A DNA stretch of 64,000 bases. It comes from Imperialibacter roseus. GTDB lineage: Bacteria; Bacteroidota; Bacteroidia; Cytophagales; Cyclobacteriaceae. The notes under the pieces are model-generated. The model made no database searches. It was not told the DNA's origin and saw only the letters and a program-made list of their open reading frames with translations. Below, one piece after another: positions 16,906 to 26,054 of this stretch (positions are counted from its first letter, which is position 1; every line of letters begins with the position of its first letter). The stretch lies in contig NZ_CP136051.1 of NCBI RefSeq assembly GCF_032999765.1, positions 5,350,501 to 5,414,500 on the forward strand, given 5' to 3'. A program made the translations under genes and the position numbers.

Positions 16906-18210
16906 TTACGCTGGCCTTCTTTGCAAGGTAACAGATTCCTGTACCCAGCAGCCAACACTCAGGACATCTCCCTCTTTCATGCCTTCCTCAAATATCTCTC
17001 CGATGGAAGGAAATTGCTCTTTCGCTTTTTCCATGCCCTGGCTATTACCTGCCTTCTTATACATTTCATAAGCAGCAATATAAACAGCCCTGTCTTTCAC
17101 CTTGCTCTCACCTCCACGACAATCGTCATAGCTTGTCAGGTAAAGGTTACCGATGAGTGTGTAAGCATCAGAAAAAGAAGGATCCATACTTAAGGCTTTT
17201 CTTGCGTTGGCACGAGCTGCCACTTTCTGACCGTCAGACGCATTGATTCTGGCCATGTCATAGTAGATTTCAGCCTTCTTCTGGTTGTCGTCAGCCAATT
17301 CCACCGCCTGATTGTAATATTTAAACGCTTCTTCGTTCTTTCCTTCAGCAGCCAGCTTCTGAGCAATTACCTTGGTCAGAGAATATGTCGGCTCCTTTTC
17401 GTTGACAATCTTACTTGATGTCATGAAAAGAGGGCTGTCGGTACACTTGCCAGTCAGCTGAAGTTGCAAAATTTTCTTAGCCAATTTAAGATCTGTAGGA
17501 TCTGCCTTCAGCTTAGGCCCCAGGTTGTTCTCTACAAATTCGCAGTCAACGGTTACTGTGGCTGTAAGCAGCTTGTCAATATTTTCAGAAATCTTTTCGA
17601 TTCTATCCAGGTTCTTGCCTGTAGCCTTTTTCAAATCAATGATGGCCATGATCTCGTCATAGTAGTCAAGCACCTGCACGTCGGTAATAGCACCACCGGT
17701 TAGCTTAAAGCGTCTAACCACGTCCATAAAAGCCAGCAAGTTGTTGTCGAGGGTGTTCACTCCATTAAGTTCGTACACCTTTTCAAACATTCTGATAAGA
17801 TCCGGGTATTTGGCCTTATTGTCTTTGTAGTACTTATAAGCTGTGTAGCCTTTTCTGTTAAGCACGTCCCCTTCGTTACCAAAGTACTGGATGCGCTTAT
17901 CATACATTGACAGCGCTTGCTCCTGATATTGTACTGTTTTAGCGGCATCAGGCTCATTGTCGGCTAATCCTTCGTAAATCTTTGCTCCGTTAATATACAG
18001 CGACTCATTTAAGTCAGGCGCATTAGCCAACAACCAATCAAGGTGAGGCAATGCCGCTTTGAAATTATCTTGCTTTAAGAAGTCTGTGTAGAGAGCGTTT
18101 TTCTCTTCTGCCGTTGCTCTGTCTTCAGGCCAATTCCACCCTGGCTGAGCAACCGCTACCAGCTGGATACCAAGGAAAAACAGCAAACTGAAAATCCACG
18201 TCTTTTTCAT
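16906..18210 (-). CDS. Secreted or periplasmic TPR-repeat protein
   Basis: The 434-residue protein has a Sec signal peptide ending near AVA-Q22. Scattered tetratricopeptide repeats follow: AALPHLDWLLANAP near 52, YQEQALSMYDKRIQYFG near 90, EEAFKYYNQAVELADDNQKKAEIYYDMARI near 295-330 and ARKALSMDPSFSDAYTLIGNLY near 340-362. The GGESKVKDRAVYIAAYEMYKKAG block and two late Cys residues lie near the end. TPR proteins of this kind act as scaffolds in the periplasm. It lies between the outer-membrane protein gene (12-base gap) and lptC, so an envelope role is likely but undefined. Confidence 0.75.
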   Translation of the reverse strand: MKKTWIFSLLFFLGIQLVAVAQPGWNWPEDRATAEEKNALYTDFLKQDNFKAALPHLDWLLANAPDLNESLYINGAKIYEGLADNEPDAAKTVQYQEQALSMYDKRIQYFGNEGDVLNRKGYTAYKYYKDNKAKYPDLIRMFEKVYELNGVNTLDNNLLAFMDVVRRFKLTGGAITDVQVLDYYDEIMAIIDLKKATGKNLDRIEKISENIDKLLTATVTVDCEFVENNLGPKLKADPTDLKLAKKILQLQLTGKCTDSPLFMTSSKIVNEKEPTYSLTKVIAQKLAAEGKNEEAFKYYNQAVELADDNQKKAEIYYDMARINASDGQKVAARANARKALSMDPSFSDAYTLIGNLYLTSYDDCRGGESKVKDRAVYIAAYEMYKKAGNSQGMEKAKEQFPSIGEIFEEGMKEGDVLSVGCWVQESVTLQRRPA

Positions 18211-18222
18211 GATTACTTAGTT

Positions 18223-19488
18223 TTAGTCATATTTACGTCTAACGAACCAACCTCTGTCATTGATGGTTGCTCCAATATATATCTGAATGTAATTCTCTTT
18301 TATCAAGTTATCCGTCACACTACCTCTTCTTCCGATTTTGGCTGCTACATCAAAACTTGACACACCCATTGGGAAAGATGATCCAAAGTTTATGCCAAAG
18401 TCTGTAACGTCATTCCCATTGGCCAAGTAAGGCAACCTCTCCCAAGCGGCCCCTAGCCGGAATGTTGTGCGTGCCAGATAACTATCCACGCTGCTAATAT
18501 CGGGTGTATATTCTCCTCCTAAAACCAATTTTAGCCCTTTTTGATAAGTGGTGTTAACTATTTCAGGAGACGGATTTTCATTCCATTCGGAAATCCTGGC
18601 ATCAAAGCCAACCGTAAATTTATTAAGATTTTCGAACGAAACGCCAAATCCCAGTTTTTTTGGCAAATTAAATGCAACTGATTGATCCAGAATCAGTGTG
18701 TCGCCGGGTGTGGAGCCGCCTGTACTTCTTCTTTCAAGCCCGGCAAATCGAGTACCCGAAATAGATGACGGAAGATCGTATACCACACCCAAGTTGATGG
18801 CCGTTCTTTCAGTCACTTTTTGCTGGTAGTGAAGGCCTCCTCCAAATTCGAAATCTGCGTAATTAATTTTCTCTTTATAGGCGGTGGTGTAATTGGTGCC
18901 ACTGGTAAGCCCCAATAAAAGCGTTTCCGCAGATTTGTTAAACTCGCCAAAAACAAATGAGCCACGAACGCCTAATGAGAGACCTTTGTATATTTTGAAT
19001 CCATTGGAGAAATAAGCCTTTGAAAGGCCGCCGTTTCCTTTGAACAGATACTCGACTTGAGTAGTGGAATTATTCACGTCGGTAGTATAGCCAATATTGT
19101 AGTTCATCCTACTCAATGGCACCAACCCAAAGCTGGAAGACCATTTGCCAGATATTATTGGAAACGCATACGCAAAATAGCTAAGGTTGGCTCCCCCATT
19201 TTTATCCTTGCCGTTTGAGCTGGACAGCGTCCTTATATCTGCCGCCACGCCCATCTGAAAGGTGGACATCAAGTTCCGGGTAAGCATAGCCGGGTTCATC
19301 CCATTAATATGAAATACTGTTGGCGTGCCAATACCCAGGTCGCCCATGGCAAATTGATTCGCAAAACTCCCCTCTTTGATGTCACCTACGCCGTAAAGCG
19401 TGAATGGTGAAAGCGTAACTTGTGCATAGGAAGTGGCACAGCAAAACAATGCTACCCAGCCCGTAATAACCAATCTAATTCCTCTCAT
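18223..19488 (-). CDS. Outer-membrane beta-barrel protein
   Basis: The 421-residue protein has a signal peptide (about 1-22, ending SYA-Q) and then alternating amphipathic beta segments rich in Gly, aromatic residues and Ser/Thr. These are typical of an outer-membrane barrel: FQMGVAADIRTLSSS, YNIGYTTDVN, LGVRGSFVFGEF, KFTVGFDARISEW, IQIYIGATINDRGWFVRRKYD at the end. The end in an aromatic-rich strand fits a BAM substrate. I see a loose resemblance to FadL/OmpP1-like barrels but cannot name a family. Its start overlaps the coaX stop by 14 bases, and the TPR gene follows directly. Confidence 0.75.
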   Translation of the reverse strand: MRGIRLVITGWVALFCCATSYAQVTLSPFTLYGVGDIKEGSFANQFAMGDLGIGTPTVFHINGMNPAMLTRNLMSTFQMGVAADIRTLSSSNGKDKNGGANLSYFAYAFPIISGKWSSSFGLVPLSRMNYNIGYTTDVNNSTTQVEYLFKGNGGLSKAYFSNGFKIYKGLSLGVRGSFVFGEFNKSAETLLLGLTSGTNYTTAYKEKINYADFEFGGGLHYQQKVTERTAINLGVVYDLPSSISGTRFAGLERRSTGGSTPGDTLILDQSVAFNLPKKLGFGVSFENLNKFTVGFDARISEWNENPSPEIVNTTYQKGLKLVLGGEYTPDISSVDSYLARTTFRLGAAWERLPYLANGNDVTDFGINFGSSFPMGVSSFDVAAKIGRRGSVTDNLIKENYIQIYIGATINDRGWFVRRKYD

Positions 19489-20194
19489 TGTGCCTTAAAA
19501 TACTGTTGAGTCCGATGAGGACCAATTCGGAGCGTACAAAGATGTGGTGTTTTATCTTAGATTCAAAAAAATGACTCCCACCACCACACATAATCACTTG
19601 CAAATCAGGCAACAAACCGGAGAACTTCTCGATCATGCCTTCAATTTCTGCCAGTGTGCCGTGCAAAACCCCATTGATCATTGATGTTTTTGTGTCCTTT
19701 CCCGGCAGATCAACCCAGTCGGGGTGCTCTATCAACGGTAATCGGGCCGTAAAGGTATGCATTGATTTTAGTTTCATCTCTACTCCGGGCGAAATAGCTC
19801 CACCTTTATAGTAACCATCGCTGGTTATGATGTCATATGTAATGCAGGAACCCACGTCTATTACCAGACAGTTCTTTCCACTATAAAGATGGAAAGCTCC
19901 TGCAGCAGCGGCAATTCTGTCGGTTCCAAGGGTGTCTTTACTGGCATAGTCAAGCACAATTGGTAACGATACCAGGTGGGTCAATATGACCACTTTATAT
20001 CTCTCAAGTAACTCTTTCTCCAGATTGCTTACGTCTTTGCCAACAGAACTTATGATTATGTCCGACACCTCCTCCCTTTTCAGGGTGGCCACGATGGCGT
20101 CGATAGCAATATCAGTCTTCAGCTTTATGAGCGAGTCATTTTCAAAAAAACCTATCTTGCACCTTGTATTACCTATATCAATGGCGGCGTTCAT
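19475..20194 (-). CDS. coaX: Type III pantothenate kinase
   Basis: CoaX phosphorylates pantothenate, the first step of coenzyme A synthesis. The 239-residue protein has the ASKHA-fold motifs: NAAIDIGNTRCKIGFF at the N-terminus, GTDRIAAAAGAF near 92-103, VIDVGSCITYDI near 111-122 and GGAISPGVEMKLKSMH near 131-146. Type III kinases are not inhibited by CoA and may need a monovalent cation. It is the first gene of the minus-strand envelope cluster and is divergent from anmK, 47 bases away. Confidence 0.93.
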   Translation of the reverse strand: MNAAIDIGNTRCKIGFFENDSLIKLKTDIAIDAIVATLKREEVSDIIISSVGKDVSNLEKELLERYKVVILTHLVSLPIVLDYASKDTLGTDRIAAAAGAFHLYSGKNCLVIDVGSCITYDIITSDGYYKGGAISPGVEMKLKSMHTFTARLPLIEHPDWVDLPGKDTKTSMINGVLHGTLAEIEGMIEKFSGLLPDLQVIMCGGGSHFFESKIKHHIFVRSELVLIGLNSILRHNERN

Positions 20195-20241
20195 AGTAGC
20201 GTAAACAATTAGTCGGCGATATTACCTATATAGATGCAATT

Positions 20242-21330
20242 ATGGAAAAAGAGTTTCTTGTGATCGGGCTTATGTCGGGGACTTCTCTGGATGGGCTCGA
20301 CATGGCAGCATGCCGGTTTCGGCTGGCTCAAGGCAAATGGAGTTATGTTATCGAAGCTGCTGAATCGATAGCTTATGATGACGAAATGCAACAGAAGCTC
20401 AAAGATTCGGTGACGCTGTCGGGCCTTGAGTTGTCCTTGCTGGATGTTGAGCTCGGAAAATTCTTCGGCACGAGCGTCAAGGCCTTTTGCCGGAAGCATG
20501 GGATTCAGCCACTATTAATAGGTTCTCATGGTCACACTGTGTTCCATCAGCCCGAGAAACTTCTCACGCTTCAAATAGGGAATCCTGAAGCCATCAGTCA
20601 TTTTTCTCAGCTACCAGTTATTGCCAACTTCCGACTTCAAGACGTCTTGAATGGTGGACAAGGTGCTCCTTTAGTTCCTTATGGCGAACACTATCTTTTT
20701 CCTGGCTACCATGCTTTTCTTAATCTTGGTGGCATAGCCAATGTCGCCTTGCACAGTCAAAACACTATGAAAGGCTTTGATACCTGTGCCTGCAACATGG
20801 GGCTCAACCATCTGGCGAGGAAGCTTGGGATGAGCTTCGACAAAAATGGTGAAGTGGCAAAAACCGGATCCATGAGTGATTCCCTTTTTCAATCGCTCAA
20901 CAAGCTTGATTATTTTCAGCAAAAAGGTCCAAAATCGTTGGGCTACGAATGGTTCGAGAAAGAAGTAGCGACTTTACTTGACAACAGCAGCACACCAGTG
21001 AAAGATGCCCTCTGCACTTTCATTCATCACATTGCCTTTCAGGTGAATAATGGTATGGATGGCCTTGGATCTTCTACAGAAAAAGTAATGGTTACAGGTG
21101 GTGGTACGTTAAACGGGTTCCTGATGGACGCTCTCAATATTTATGGCAAAGGAAAGTTTACTTACGAGGCACCCGATAGAAAAACAGTTGAGTTTAAGGA
21201 AGCATTGGTGTTTGCCTTCCTCGGATTGCAAAGGTTTCTCGGACAACCCAACGTTTCCTCTCAAGTGACCGGCAGCAAAAAAGATGTGTCGGCAGGAAGC
21301 TTACATGGAAATTTTAAGGTGTCGATATAA
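20242..21330 (+). CDS. anmK: Anhydro-N-acetylmuramic acid kinase
   Basis: AnmK hydrolyses and phosphorylates 1,6-anhydro-MurNAc to MurNAc-6-phosphate during recycling of cell-wall muropeptides. The 362-residue protein opens with VIGLMSGTSLDGLDMA and contains GSHGHTVFHQP near 94-104, NLGGIANVALH near 159-169, FDTCACNMGLNHLARKLG near 177-194 and VMVTGGGTLNGFLMDAL near 282-298, all diagnostic. No murQ or nagZ is adjacent, but a GH20 hexosaminidase and a NagX-like gene lie 5 kb away. It is divergent from coaX. Confidence 0.93.
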   Translation: MEKEFLVIGLMSGTSLDGLDMAACRFRLAQGKWSYVIEAAESIAYDDEMQQKLKDSVTLSGLELSLLDVELGKFFGTSVKAFCRKHGIQPLLIGSHGHTVFHQPEKLLTLQIGNPEAISHFSQLPVIANFRLQDVLNGGQGAPLVPYGEHYLFPGYHAFLNLGGIANVALHSQNTMKGFDTCACNMGLNHLARKLGMSFDKNGEVAKTGSMSDSLFQSLNKLDYFQQKGPKSLGYEWFEKEVATLLDNSSTPVKDALCTFIHHIAFQVNNGMDGLGSSTEKVMVTGGGTLNGFLMDALNIYGKGKFTYEAPDRKTVEFKEALVFAFLGLQRFLGQPNVSSQVTGSKKDVSAGSLHGNFKVSI

Positions 21331-21715
21331 TAGCTAAACCGGTACACCGCATCTTGTGGGCTCTATCAGCCACTAACGATGTTAAAAGTGGTTTTGGGAA
21401 TCACCAGGAACCCGACTAGTCATTTCTATTTAGAATAGTAGATAGTTTTTACCTATCTTATGCTCGAGGGGGACTAAAATGTGATAGTGTTTGCTGTGCT
21501 CATATGCCGTGTTTCGAAGCTCATCGGGGCGCTCTCTTTCGAAATCATACCAGCTACATAATCACGGTTAACAAATACCTAAAACTTCTTTTGAAATCGC
21601 ACTAAAACAACTTATTTAAGCAGGAATTAACCAAGTGTAAAAATAAGAGGAGCTAATTGGCAAAGCAGTAGCGCCCCTCCTCCAGAACCTAACACTCTAC
21701 TTTGATCGGCCTTTG
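21331..21715. other. 385-base gap upstream of nhaD with a candidate leader hairpin
   Basis: No convincing gene was found on either strand. Near the 3' end, GAGGAG (21647-21652) can pair with CTCCTC (21677-21682), and an inner GCT/AGC pair extends it, about 35 bases before the nhaD ATG. There is no T-run, so it is not a clear terminator. TACTTTG at 21699-21705 resembles a shortened -7 box. The rest looks like degenerate sequence with many stops. Confidence 0.35.
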
Positions 21716-23236
21716 ATGAAAAAAATTGCAATATTTCTGTGCCTTAGTGTCGCTCTTATAACGAGCGTTTTTGCCAATGAAGTAAAAGCAAAAGCATTGC
21801 ATGAAAACAATGAGGTGGCAGCCAATATTGACTTGAGTGACAGTGCTGAGGAAGCCCCCGGCACAGCGGAGGATGGGCATGCTGAAGAAGGAGAGCACCC
21901 CAGTGCGCCAGGTTGGTTGGTCATTCCTTTCGTGCTGCTGCTGTTAATGATTGCCACGGGGCCGTTGTTCTACGAGCATTTCTGGCACAAAAACTACCCA
22001 ATTGTAGCTGTATCGCTTGCCATACTAGTGGTGCTGTATTATTTGTTTGTGTTGCACAACGTGCACAATCCGGTGCATGCGCTGGCTGAGTACATACAAT
22101 TCATCGCCTTGCTTACGGGCCTTTTTGTTGCCAGTGGGGGCATTATGATCAATGTGGACAAAGAAGCCAAGCCCCTGACCAATATCATTATCCTGCTTGT
22201 TGGAGCAGTAATAGCCAATATCATTGGCACCACCGGCGCTTCCATGCTGCTGATCAGGCCGTTTATCAGGCTCAATAAGAACAGGATCAAGGCCTACCAT
22301 ATCATCTTCTTTATTTTCATGGTAAGCAATATTGGTGGTTCTCTTACTCCTATTGGTGATCCTCCGCTGTTTTTGGGATTTTTGAAAGGCGTTCCCTTCT
22401 TTTGGACACTATTGAACAACAGCGTTTCATGGGTCTTTGCGCTTGTCTTCCTGGCAGCGATTTTTTACTTCATCGACAGAAACAACAAAGCGGACTATAG
22501 CTTCGGCGAGGATCCTCAGGATTTCACCAATAAGGTAACCGTGGTCGGCGCCAGAAACTTCGGCTGGCTTTTGGTCATTATTCTTTCTGTTTTCCTTGAT
22601 CCGAATGTTCTAGAATGGGTTCCGGCCATACACTACGAAGGGCAAAAATTTTCTTTCATTAGAGAAATCATTATGCTTTCCGCTGCCTTCCTTTCATTCA
22701 AGTTTGCGGAGAAAAAGGCACTGGAGGGCAACGACTTCAACTTTGAACCTATCAGAGAGGTCGCCTTTATTTTTATAGGGATCTTCGGCACCATGATGCC
22801 CGCTCTTGAGCTGGTAAGCAACTTTGCTCAATCTGAGGCCGGCGCTCCACTCATCACCCACAATTCACTCTACTGGGGTACTGGCGCACTCTCAGGCTTT
22901 CTGGACAATGCTCCCACCTATCTTAACTTTCTGACTGCAGCTATGGCTGCCAAAGGGGGAGATATCGGCCAGGTCAGTGATGTGACGGCATTTGCGGCCG
23001 GCGGTACTTTTGCTAATTCGGTGCTGGCATTAAAAGCAATTTCTATTGCGGCGGTGTTTTTTGGTGCAATGACCTACATAGGCAACGGACCGAACTTTAT
23101 GGTGAAATCGATAGCCGAACAAATAGGCATCAAAATGCCGTCCTTCTTTGGCTATATATTGAGATTCTCCATTCCGATCCTCATTCCACTGTTCATCATT
23201 GTGTGGTTGATTTTCTTCTACAGCCAGCCCGTTTGA
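21716..23236 (+). CDS. nhaD: NhaD-type Na+/H+ antiporter
   Basis: The ATG at 21716 is used rather than the TTG just before it. An N-terminal signal peptide (KKIAIFLCLSVALITSVFA) is followed by an acidic, His-containing periplasmic stretch (about 22-65). About eleven membrane helices then follow. Family motifs include FVASGGIMINVDKEAKP near 133, IIGTTGASMLLIRPFIRLN near 163-181, MVSNIGGSLTPIGDPPLFLGFLKG (split over about 202-225) and SGFLDNAPTYLNF near 395. NhaD exchanges external H+ for internal Na+ or Li+ and is typical of halotolerant or marine bacteria. It converges on lysC with a shared hairpin between them. Confidence 0.9.
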   Translation: MKKIAIFLCLSVALITSVFANEVKAKALHENNEVAANIDLSDSAEEAPGTAEDGHAEEGEHPSAPGWLVIPFVLLLLMIATGPLFYEHFWHKNYPIVAVSLAILVVLYYLFVLHNVHNPVHALAEYIQFIALLTGLFVASGGIMINVDKEAKPLTNIIILLVGAVIANIIGTTGASMLLIRPFIRLNKNRIKAYHIIFFIFMVSNIGGSLTPIGDPPLFLGFLKGVPFFWTLLNNSVSWVFALVFLAAIFYFIDRNNKADYSFGEDPQDFTNKVTVVGARNFGWLLVIILSVFLDPNVLEWVPAIHYEGQKFSFIREIIMLSAAFLSFKFAEKKALEGNDFNFEPIREVAFIFIGIFGTMMPALELVSNFAQSEAGAPLITHNSLYWGTGALSGFLDNAPTYLNFLTAAMAAKGGDIGQVSDVTAFAAGGTFANSVLALKAISIAAVFFGAMTYIGNGPNFMVKSIAEQIGIKMPSFFGYILRFSIPILIPLFIIVWLIFFYSQPV

Positions 23237-23246
23237 TAAAAGAATC

Positions 23247-23271
23247 AGGGATTATAAATTGAATAATCCCT
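23247..23271. terminator. Convergent nhaD/lysC terminator-like hairpin
   Basis: AGGGATTAT and ATAATCCCT form a perfect 9-bp stem with a 7-base loop. It lies in the 15-base gap and overlaps the last codons of lysC. The minus-strand transcript runs into a short T-rich stretch; the plus-strand side has only a weak one. Confidence 0.5.
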
Positions 23272-24571
23272 TGTTCAAAACCTTCAGCGCTTCTGTTTTG
23301 TAGATGGTGTCAATGAGCAAAGAAATATTGTTTTTGCTTCCACCGTACGAAATCATTCTGACAGGTATATCCTCCAGCGAAGCGAAAATGTCTTTACCCA
23401 CGCCCTTCTTGTCGGCAACAAAGTCGCCCACAATACACACAATCGACTGGTTCTTGTCGACCTCTATGGTGCCGTAGGGCTTCAGCTCTTCGATGATCTC
23501 GTTGAGGTAAGTGGGCTCGTCTATCGTGAGCGACACAGCCACCTCCGACGTCGTAATCATGTCGATAGAAGTCTGGTACTTTTCGAATACCTCGAAAATC
23601 TTTCTCAGGAAGCCGTAGGCCAGAATCATCCTGGTTGACTTGATTTTGATAGCTGTGATGCCATCTTTGACAGCAATGGCCTTGATTGCGTCTGGGTTTT
23701 TGTTAGATGTAATCAAGGTTCCCCGGGCAGCTGGATTCAAAGTATTTTTCAAACGAACCGGCACATTCTTTTGCTGCGCCGGAAGAATACAGGTAGGGTG
23801 CAGAATTTTTGCTCCAAAGTATGCCAGCTCGCCTGCCTCTTCGAACGACAGCTCTGCAATAGGCATTGTGTTTTCAACAATCCTCGGGTCATTGTTGTGC
23901 ATTCCGTCGATATCCGTCCAGATTTGAACCTCCTCTGCTTTGATGGCAGCTCCAATGAGGGTAGCAGTATAGTCACTTCCTCCTCTTTTCAGGTTATCGA
24001 CACCGCCAGAAGCGTTCCTGCAGATGTATCCCTGAGTAACTATTACACTCTTATTGTCGATGCCTGCCAAAATTTTCCTCAGCTTTTCGGAAATCAAGTC
24101 AAGGTCGGGCTCTCCATTGTCTTTAAGGTACATGAAGTCGAGTGCTGAAAGAAACACAGCCGGAACCTTAATCTCATTGAGGTACTCATAAAAAAGACTG
24201 GTGGAAATAATCTCTCCCTGAGCGACCAGAAGCTTGTTGGCTTTACCATAAAAGGGCTGCTTCACAAGTGTTTCAATCTGCTGGAAGTATCTGTCGATGA
24301 CGTCAGTTCCCTTTTGCTTGCCTTCCTCAGTTGCATAAAGCTGTTGCACAAATCCAACATACTGAGCATAAAGCATTCTGGTTCTGTCAAGTGCTCCCTC
24401 AATATTGCCATTGGAAAACTCATCAGAAATTGCAATGAGCTCATTGGTGGTGCCTGAAACGGCACTAAGAACGACCAGCTTCTGGCCTGGCACACTCATC
24501 ACTATGTCCTTCACAGAATGCATCCGCTCAGGCTTCCCAACTGATGTACCTCCGAATTTTACTACAATCAT
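23252..24571 (-). CDS. lysC: Aspartate kinase (monofunctional)
   Basis: This enzyme phosphorylates aspartate, the entry to Lys, Thr, Met and diaminopimelate synthesis. The 439-residue protein has the kinase N-terminus VVKFGGTSVGKPERM, the RGGSDYTATLIGAA motif near 216-229 and EIWTDIDG-type motif (VQIWTDIDGMHNNDP) near 234-248. Two ACT regulatory repeats lie at about 310-439. A second aspartokinase is fused in thrA in the same window, so this copy probably serves lysine/DAP and is feedback-regulated separately. It follows ribH by 15 bases. Confidence 0.92.
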   Translation of the reverse strand: MIVVKFGGTSVGKPERMHSVKDIVMSVPGQKLVVLSAVSGTTNELIAISDEFSNGNIEGALDRTRMLYAQYVGFVQQLYATEEGKQKGTDVIDRYFQQIETLVKQPFYGKANKLLVAQGEIISTSLFYEYLNEIKVPAVFLSALDFMYLKDNGEPDLDLISEKLRKILAGIDNKSVIVTQGYICRNASGGVDNLKRGGSDYTATLIGAAIKAEEVQIWTDIDGMHNNDPRIVENTMPIAELSFEEAGELAYFGAKILHPTCILPAQQKNVPVRLKNTLNPAARGTLITSNKNPDAIKAIAVKDGITAIKIKSTRMILAYGFLRKIFEVFEKYQTSIDMITTSEVAVSLTIDEPTYLNEIIEELKPYGTIEVDKNQSIVCIVGDFVADKKGVGKDIFASLEDIPVRMISYGGSKNNISLLIDTIYKTEALKVLNKGLFNL

Positions 24572-24586
24572 TGTTACTAGATAGGT

Positions 24587-25063
24587 TTAAAATCCAAGCA
24601 TTTTTATGGCCGTGATAGCTGCCTCGTCTCCTTTGTTTCCGTGCTTTCCGCCAGCTCTTTCCAATGCTTGCTTCTTATTATTGGTGGTTAAAACTCCAAA
24701 AATTACGGGTTTATTGTACTTCAAACCCACTTCTGTAATGCCGTTGGCCACGGCCTGGCAAATGAAGTCAAAATGCTTTGTTTCGCCTTGTATCACGCAC
24801 CCCAGGCTAATAACAGCATCAATGTCTTCCTGCTGAGCCAGCCACTGAGAGGCCAGGCTTAGCTCAAAACTGCCGGGCACATTCTTCCTGATTATATTGT
24901 CTCTGTTTACTCCGTGCTTTACCAAAACCCCGTAAGCACCCTGAAAAAGCGCCTCTGTCACTTCTTCATTCCACTCAGAGACCACTATACCAAATTTCTT
25001 TTTGCTTACGTCCCCAACGTTACTGCCGGAGAAACTACTCAAGTTCTTTTCTGAAGACGCCAT
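24587..25063 (-). CDS. ribH: 6,7-dimethyl-8-ribityllumazine synthase
   Basis: RibH condenses 5-amino-6-ribitylaminouracil with dihydroxybutanone phosphate, the penultimate step of riboflavin synthesis. The 158-residue protein shows FGIVVSEWNEEVTEALFQGA, VPGSFELSLASQWLA (about 64-78), the ISLGCVIQGETKHFDFICQAVANGI region (with the catalytic His-Phe pair, about 85-109) and FGVLTTNNKKQALERAGGKHGNKG. It lies between the YfgM-like gene, from which a terminator separates it, and lysC. No FMN riboswitch was recognised upstream. Confidence 0.93.
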   Translation of the reverse strand: MASSEKNLSSFSGSNVGDVSKKKFGIVVSEWNEEVTEALFQGAYGVLVKHGVNRDNIIRKNVPGSFELSLASQWLAQQEDIDAVISLGCVIQGETKHFDFICQAVANGITEVGLKYNKPVIFGVLTTNNKKQALERAGGKHGNKGDEAAITAIKMLGF

Positions 25064-25087
25064 TTTTTGGTTTTTAGAAACAAAAAA

Positions 25088-25109
25088 GGGATAAAGTTAT
25101 CTTTATCCC
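25088..25109 (-). terminator. Rho-independent terminator after the YfgM-like gene
   Basis: GGGATAAAG and CTTTATCCC form a perfect 9-bp stem with a 4-base loop. On the minus strand it is followed by a run of T residues. It lies 25 bases after the stop of the TPR gene and just upstream of ribH. Confidence 0.8.
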
Positions 25110-25133
25110 TCCTTCTGCCGATGTTTTCATCAA

Positions 25134-25853
25134 CTATTTTGAAGCGAGGGCTTCCAGTCTGGCCTTGTGTTTCTTGGCATCCTGGTATTCAGCTGCTCCG
25201 TAAAACTTATCTACTATGGTTGTGTAACACTTCAGTGCTGCACTTAAATCCCCTTGCCTTTCGTAAGCAATGGCCGCTTTGGTTAAATACACAGGCGTAA
25301 ACTGCTTGTTCGGTTTGTAGTCTGATGCTTGCTGATAGTAGTCTGCTGCGTTCTTGTAGTCCAGCTGCTCCATGTAAGCATCTCCAATGAGTGAATACGC
25401 CCTGGCCTGCACCAAATCGTCAGAAGCTCCAAACGACTTCAGGTAACGAATGGCTGATTCGAAATCGCCCATTTTCAGGTAGGTGGCTCCGGCATAAAAA
25501 TTAGCCAGGTTGCCAGCCTTCGTGCTGCCATACAGGTCAATGATATCAAGAAAACCATAGTTGTTTCCATCACCATTTAAGGCCTGTCCAAGGCTGTCAG
25601 CCTCGAAATAATAAACTGCCTGAAAGAGCTCCTTCTGAGCAGCCGTATTTTGGTTCGACTGATAGTAATTATAAAATATGAACCCGGTGACTCCTAAAAT
25701 AATGACAGCACCAATGGCAAATACCAGCTGCCTGTTCTTTTCAATAAATTCTTCTGTACGGGTGAGTTGTTCGGCTAACGCTTCGGGGCTTTCCAACAAA
25801 TCATTTCCGTGCTCTTTACCCTTTCTAGCTGACGCCTTTTTAGTCTTCGCCAT
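25134..25853 (-). CDS. YfgM-like membrane-anchored TPR protein
   Basis: A basic N-terminus (AKTKKASARKGKEHG) precedes one membrane helix at about 42-62 (FAIGAVIILGVTGFIFYNYY). A periplasmic TPR region follows to residue 239, with repeats such as LANFYAGATYLKMGDFESAIRYL and ARAYSLIGDAYMEQLDYKNAADYYQQA. In E. coli YfgM, with the same layout, partners PpiD at the Sec translocon. A PpiD-like gene is 11 kb away here, which fits but does not prove that pairing. A -7 box match lies 23 bases upstream. Confidence 0.75.
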   Translation of the reverse strand: MAKTKKASARKGKEHGNDLLESPEALAEQLTRTEEFIEKNRQLVFAIGAVIILGVTGFIFYNYYQSNQNTAAQKELFQAVYYFEADSLGQALNGDGNNYGFLDIIDLYGSTKAGNLANFYAGATYLKMGDFESAIRYLKSFGASDDLVQARAYSLIGDAYMEQLDYKNAADYYQQASDYKPNKQFTPVYLTKAAIAYERQGDLSAALKCYTTIVDKFYGAAEYQDAKKHKARLEALASK

Positions 25854-25875
25854 TTATCCTAATCTTTTGAGGTCG

Positions 25876-25883
25876 CAAAGATA
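25876..25883 (-). promoter_or_regulatory. Candidate -7 box for the YfgM-like gene
   Basis: On the minus strand this reads TATCTTTG, matching TAnnTTTG, in the common context gcaaagata. No clear -33 element is visible. A start site here would give a leader of about 15-20 bases. Confidence 0.45.
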
Positions 25884-26054
25884 TATTTTTTTCGATAAAA
25901 TAAAGACTATCAGCCATTAAACAACTACATTATTTTAACCCCCCTATTTATCTTTCATATTACCACTCATCACCTTTCCAGTGAATTGTGTGCGCAAACA
26001 CTTTAATATTTTTAAATTGACTGATGACTTCATAACCTGCTAAAGAACACCACT

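Noticed and set aside
16851-16958. N-terminal extension of LptC
   Set aside because: It would read across the upstream terminator and displace the lipoprotein signal.
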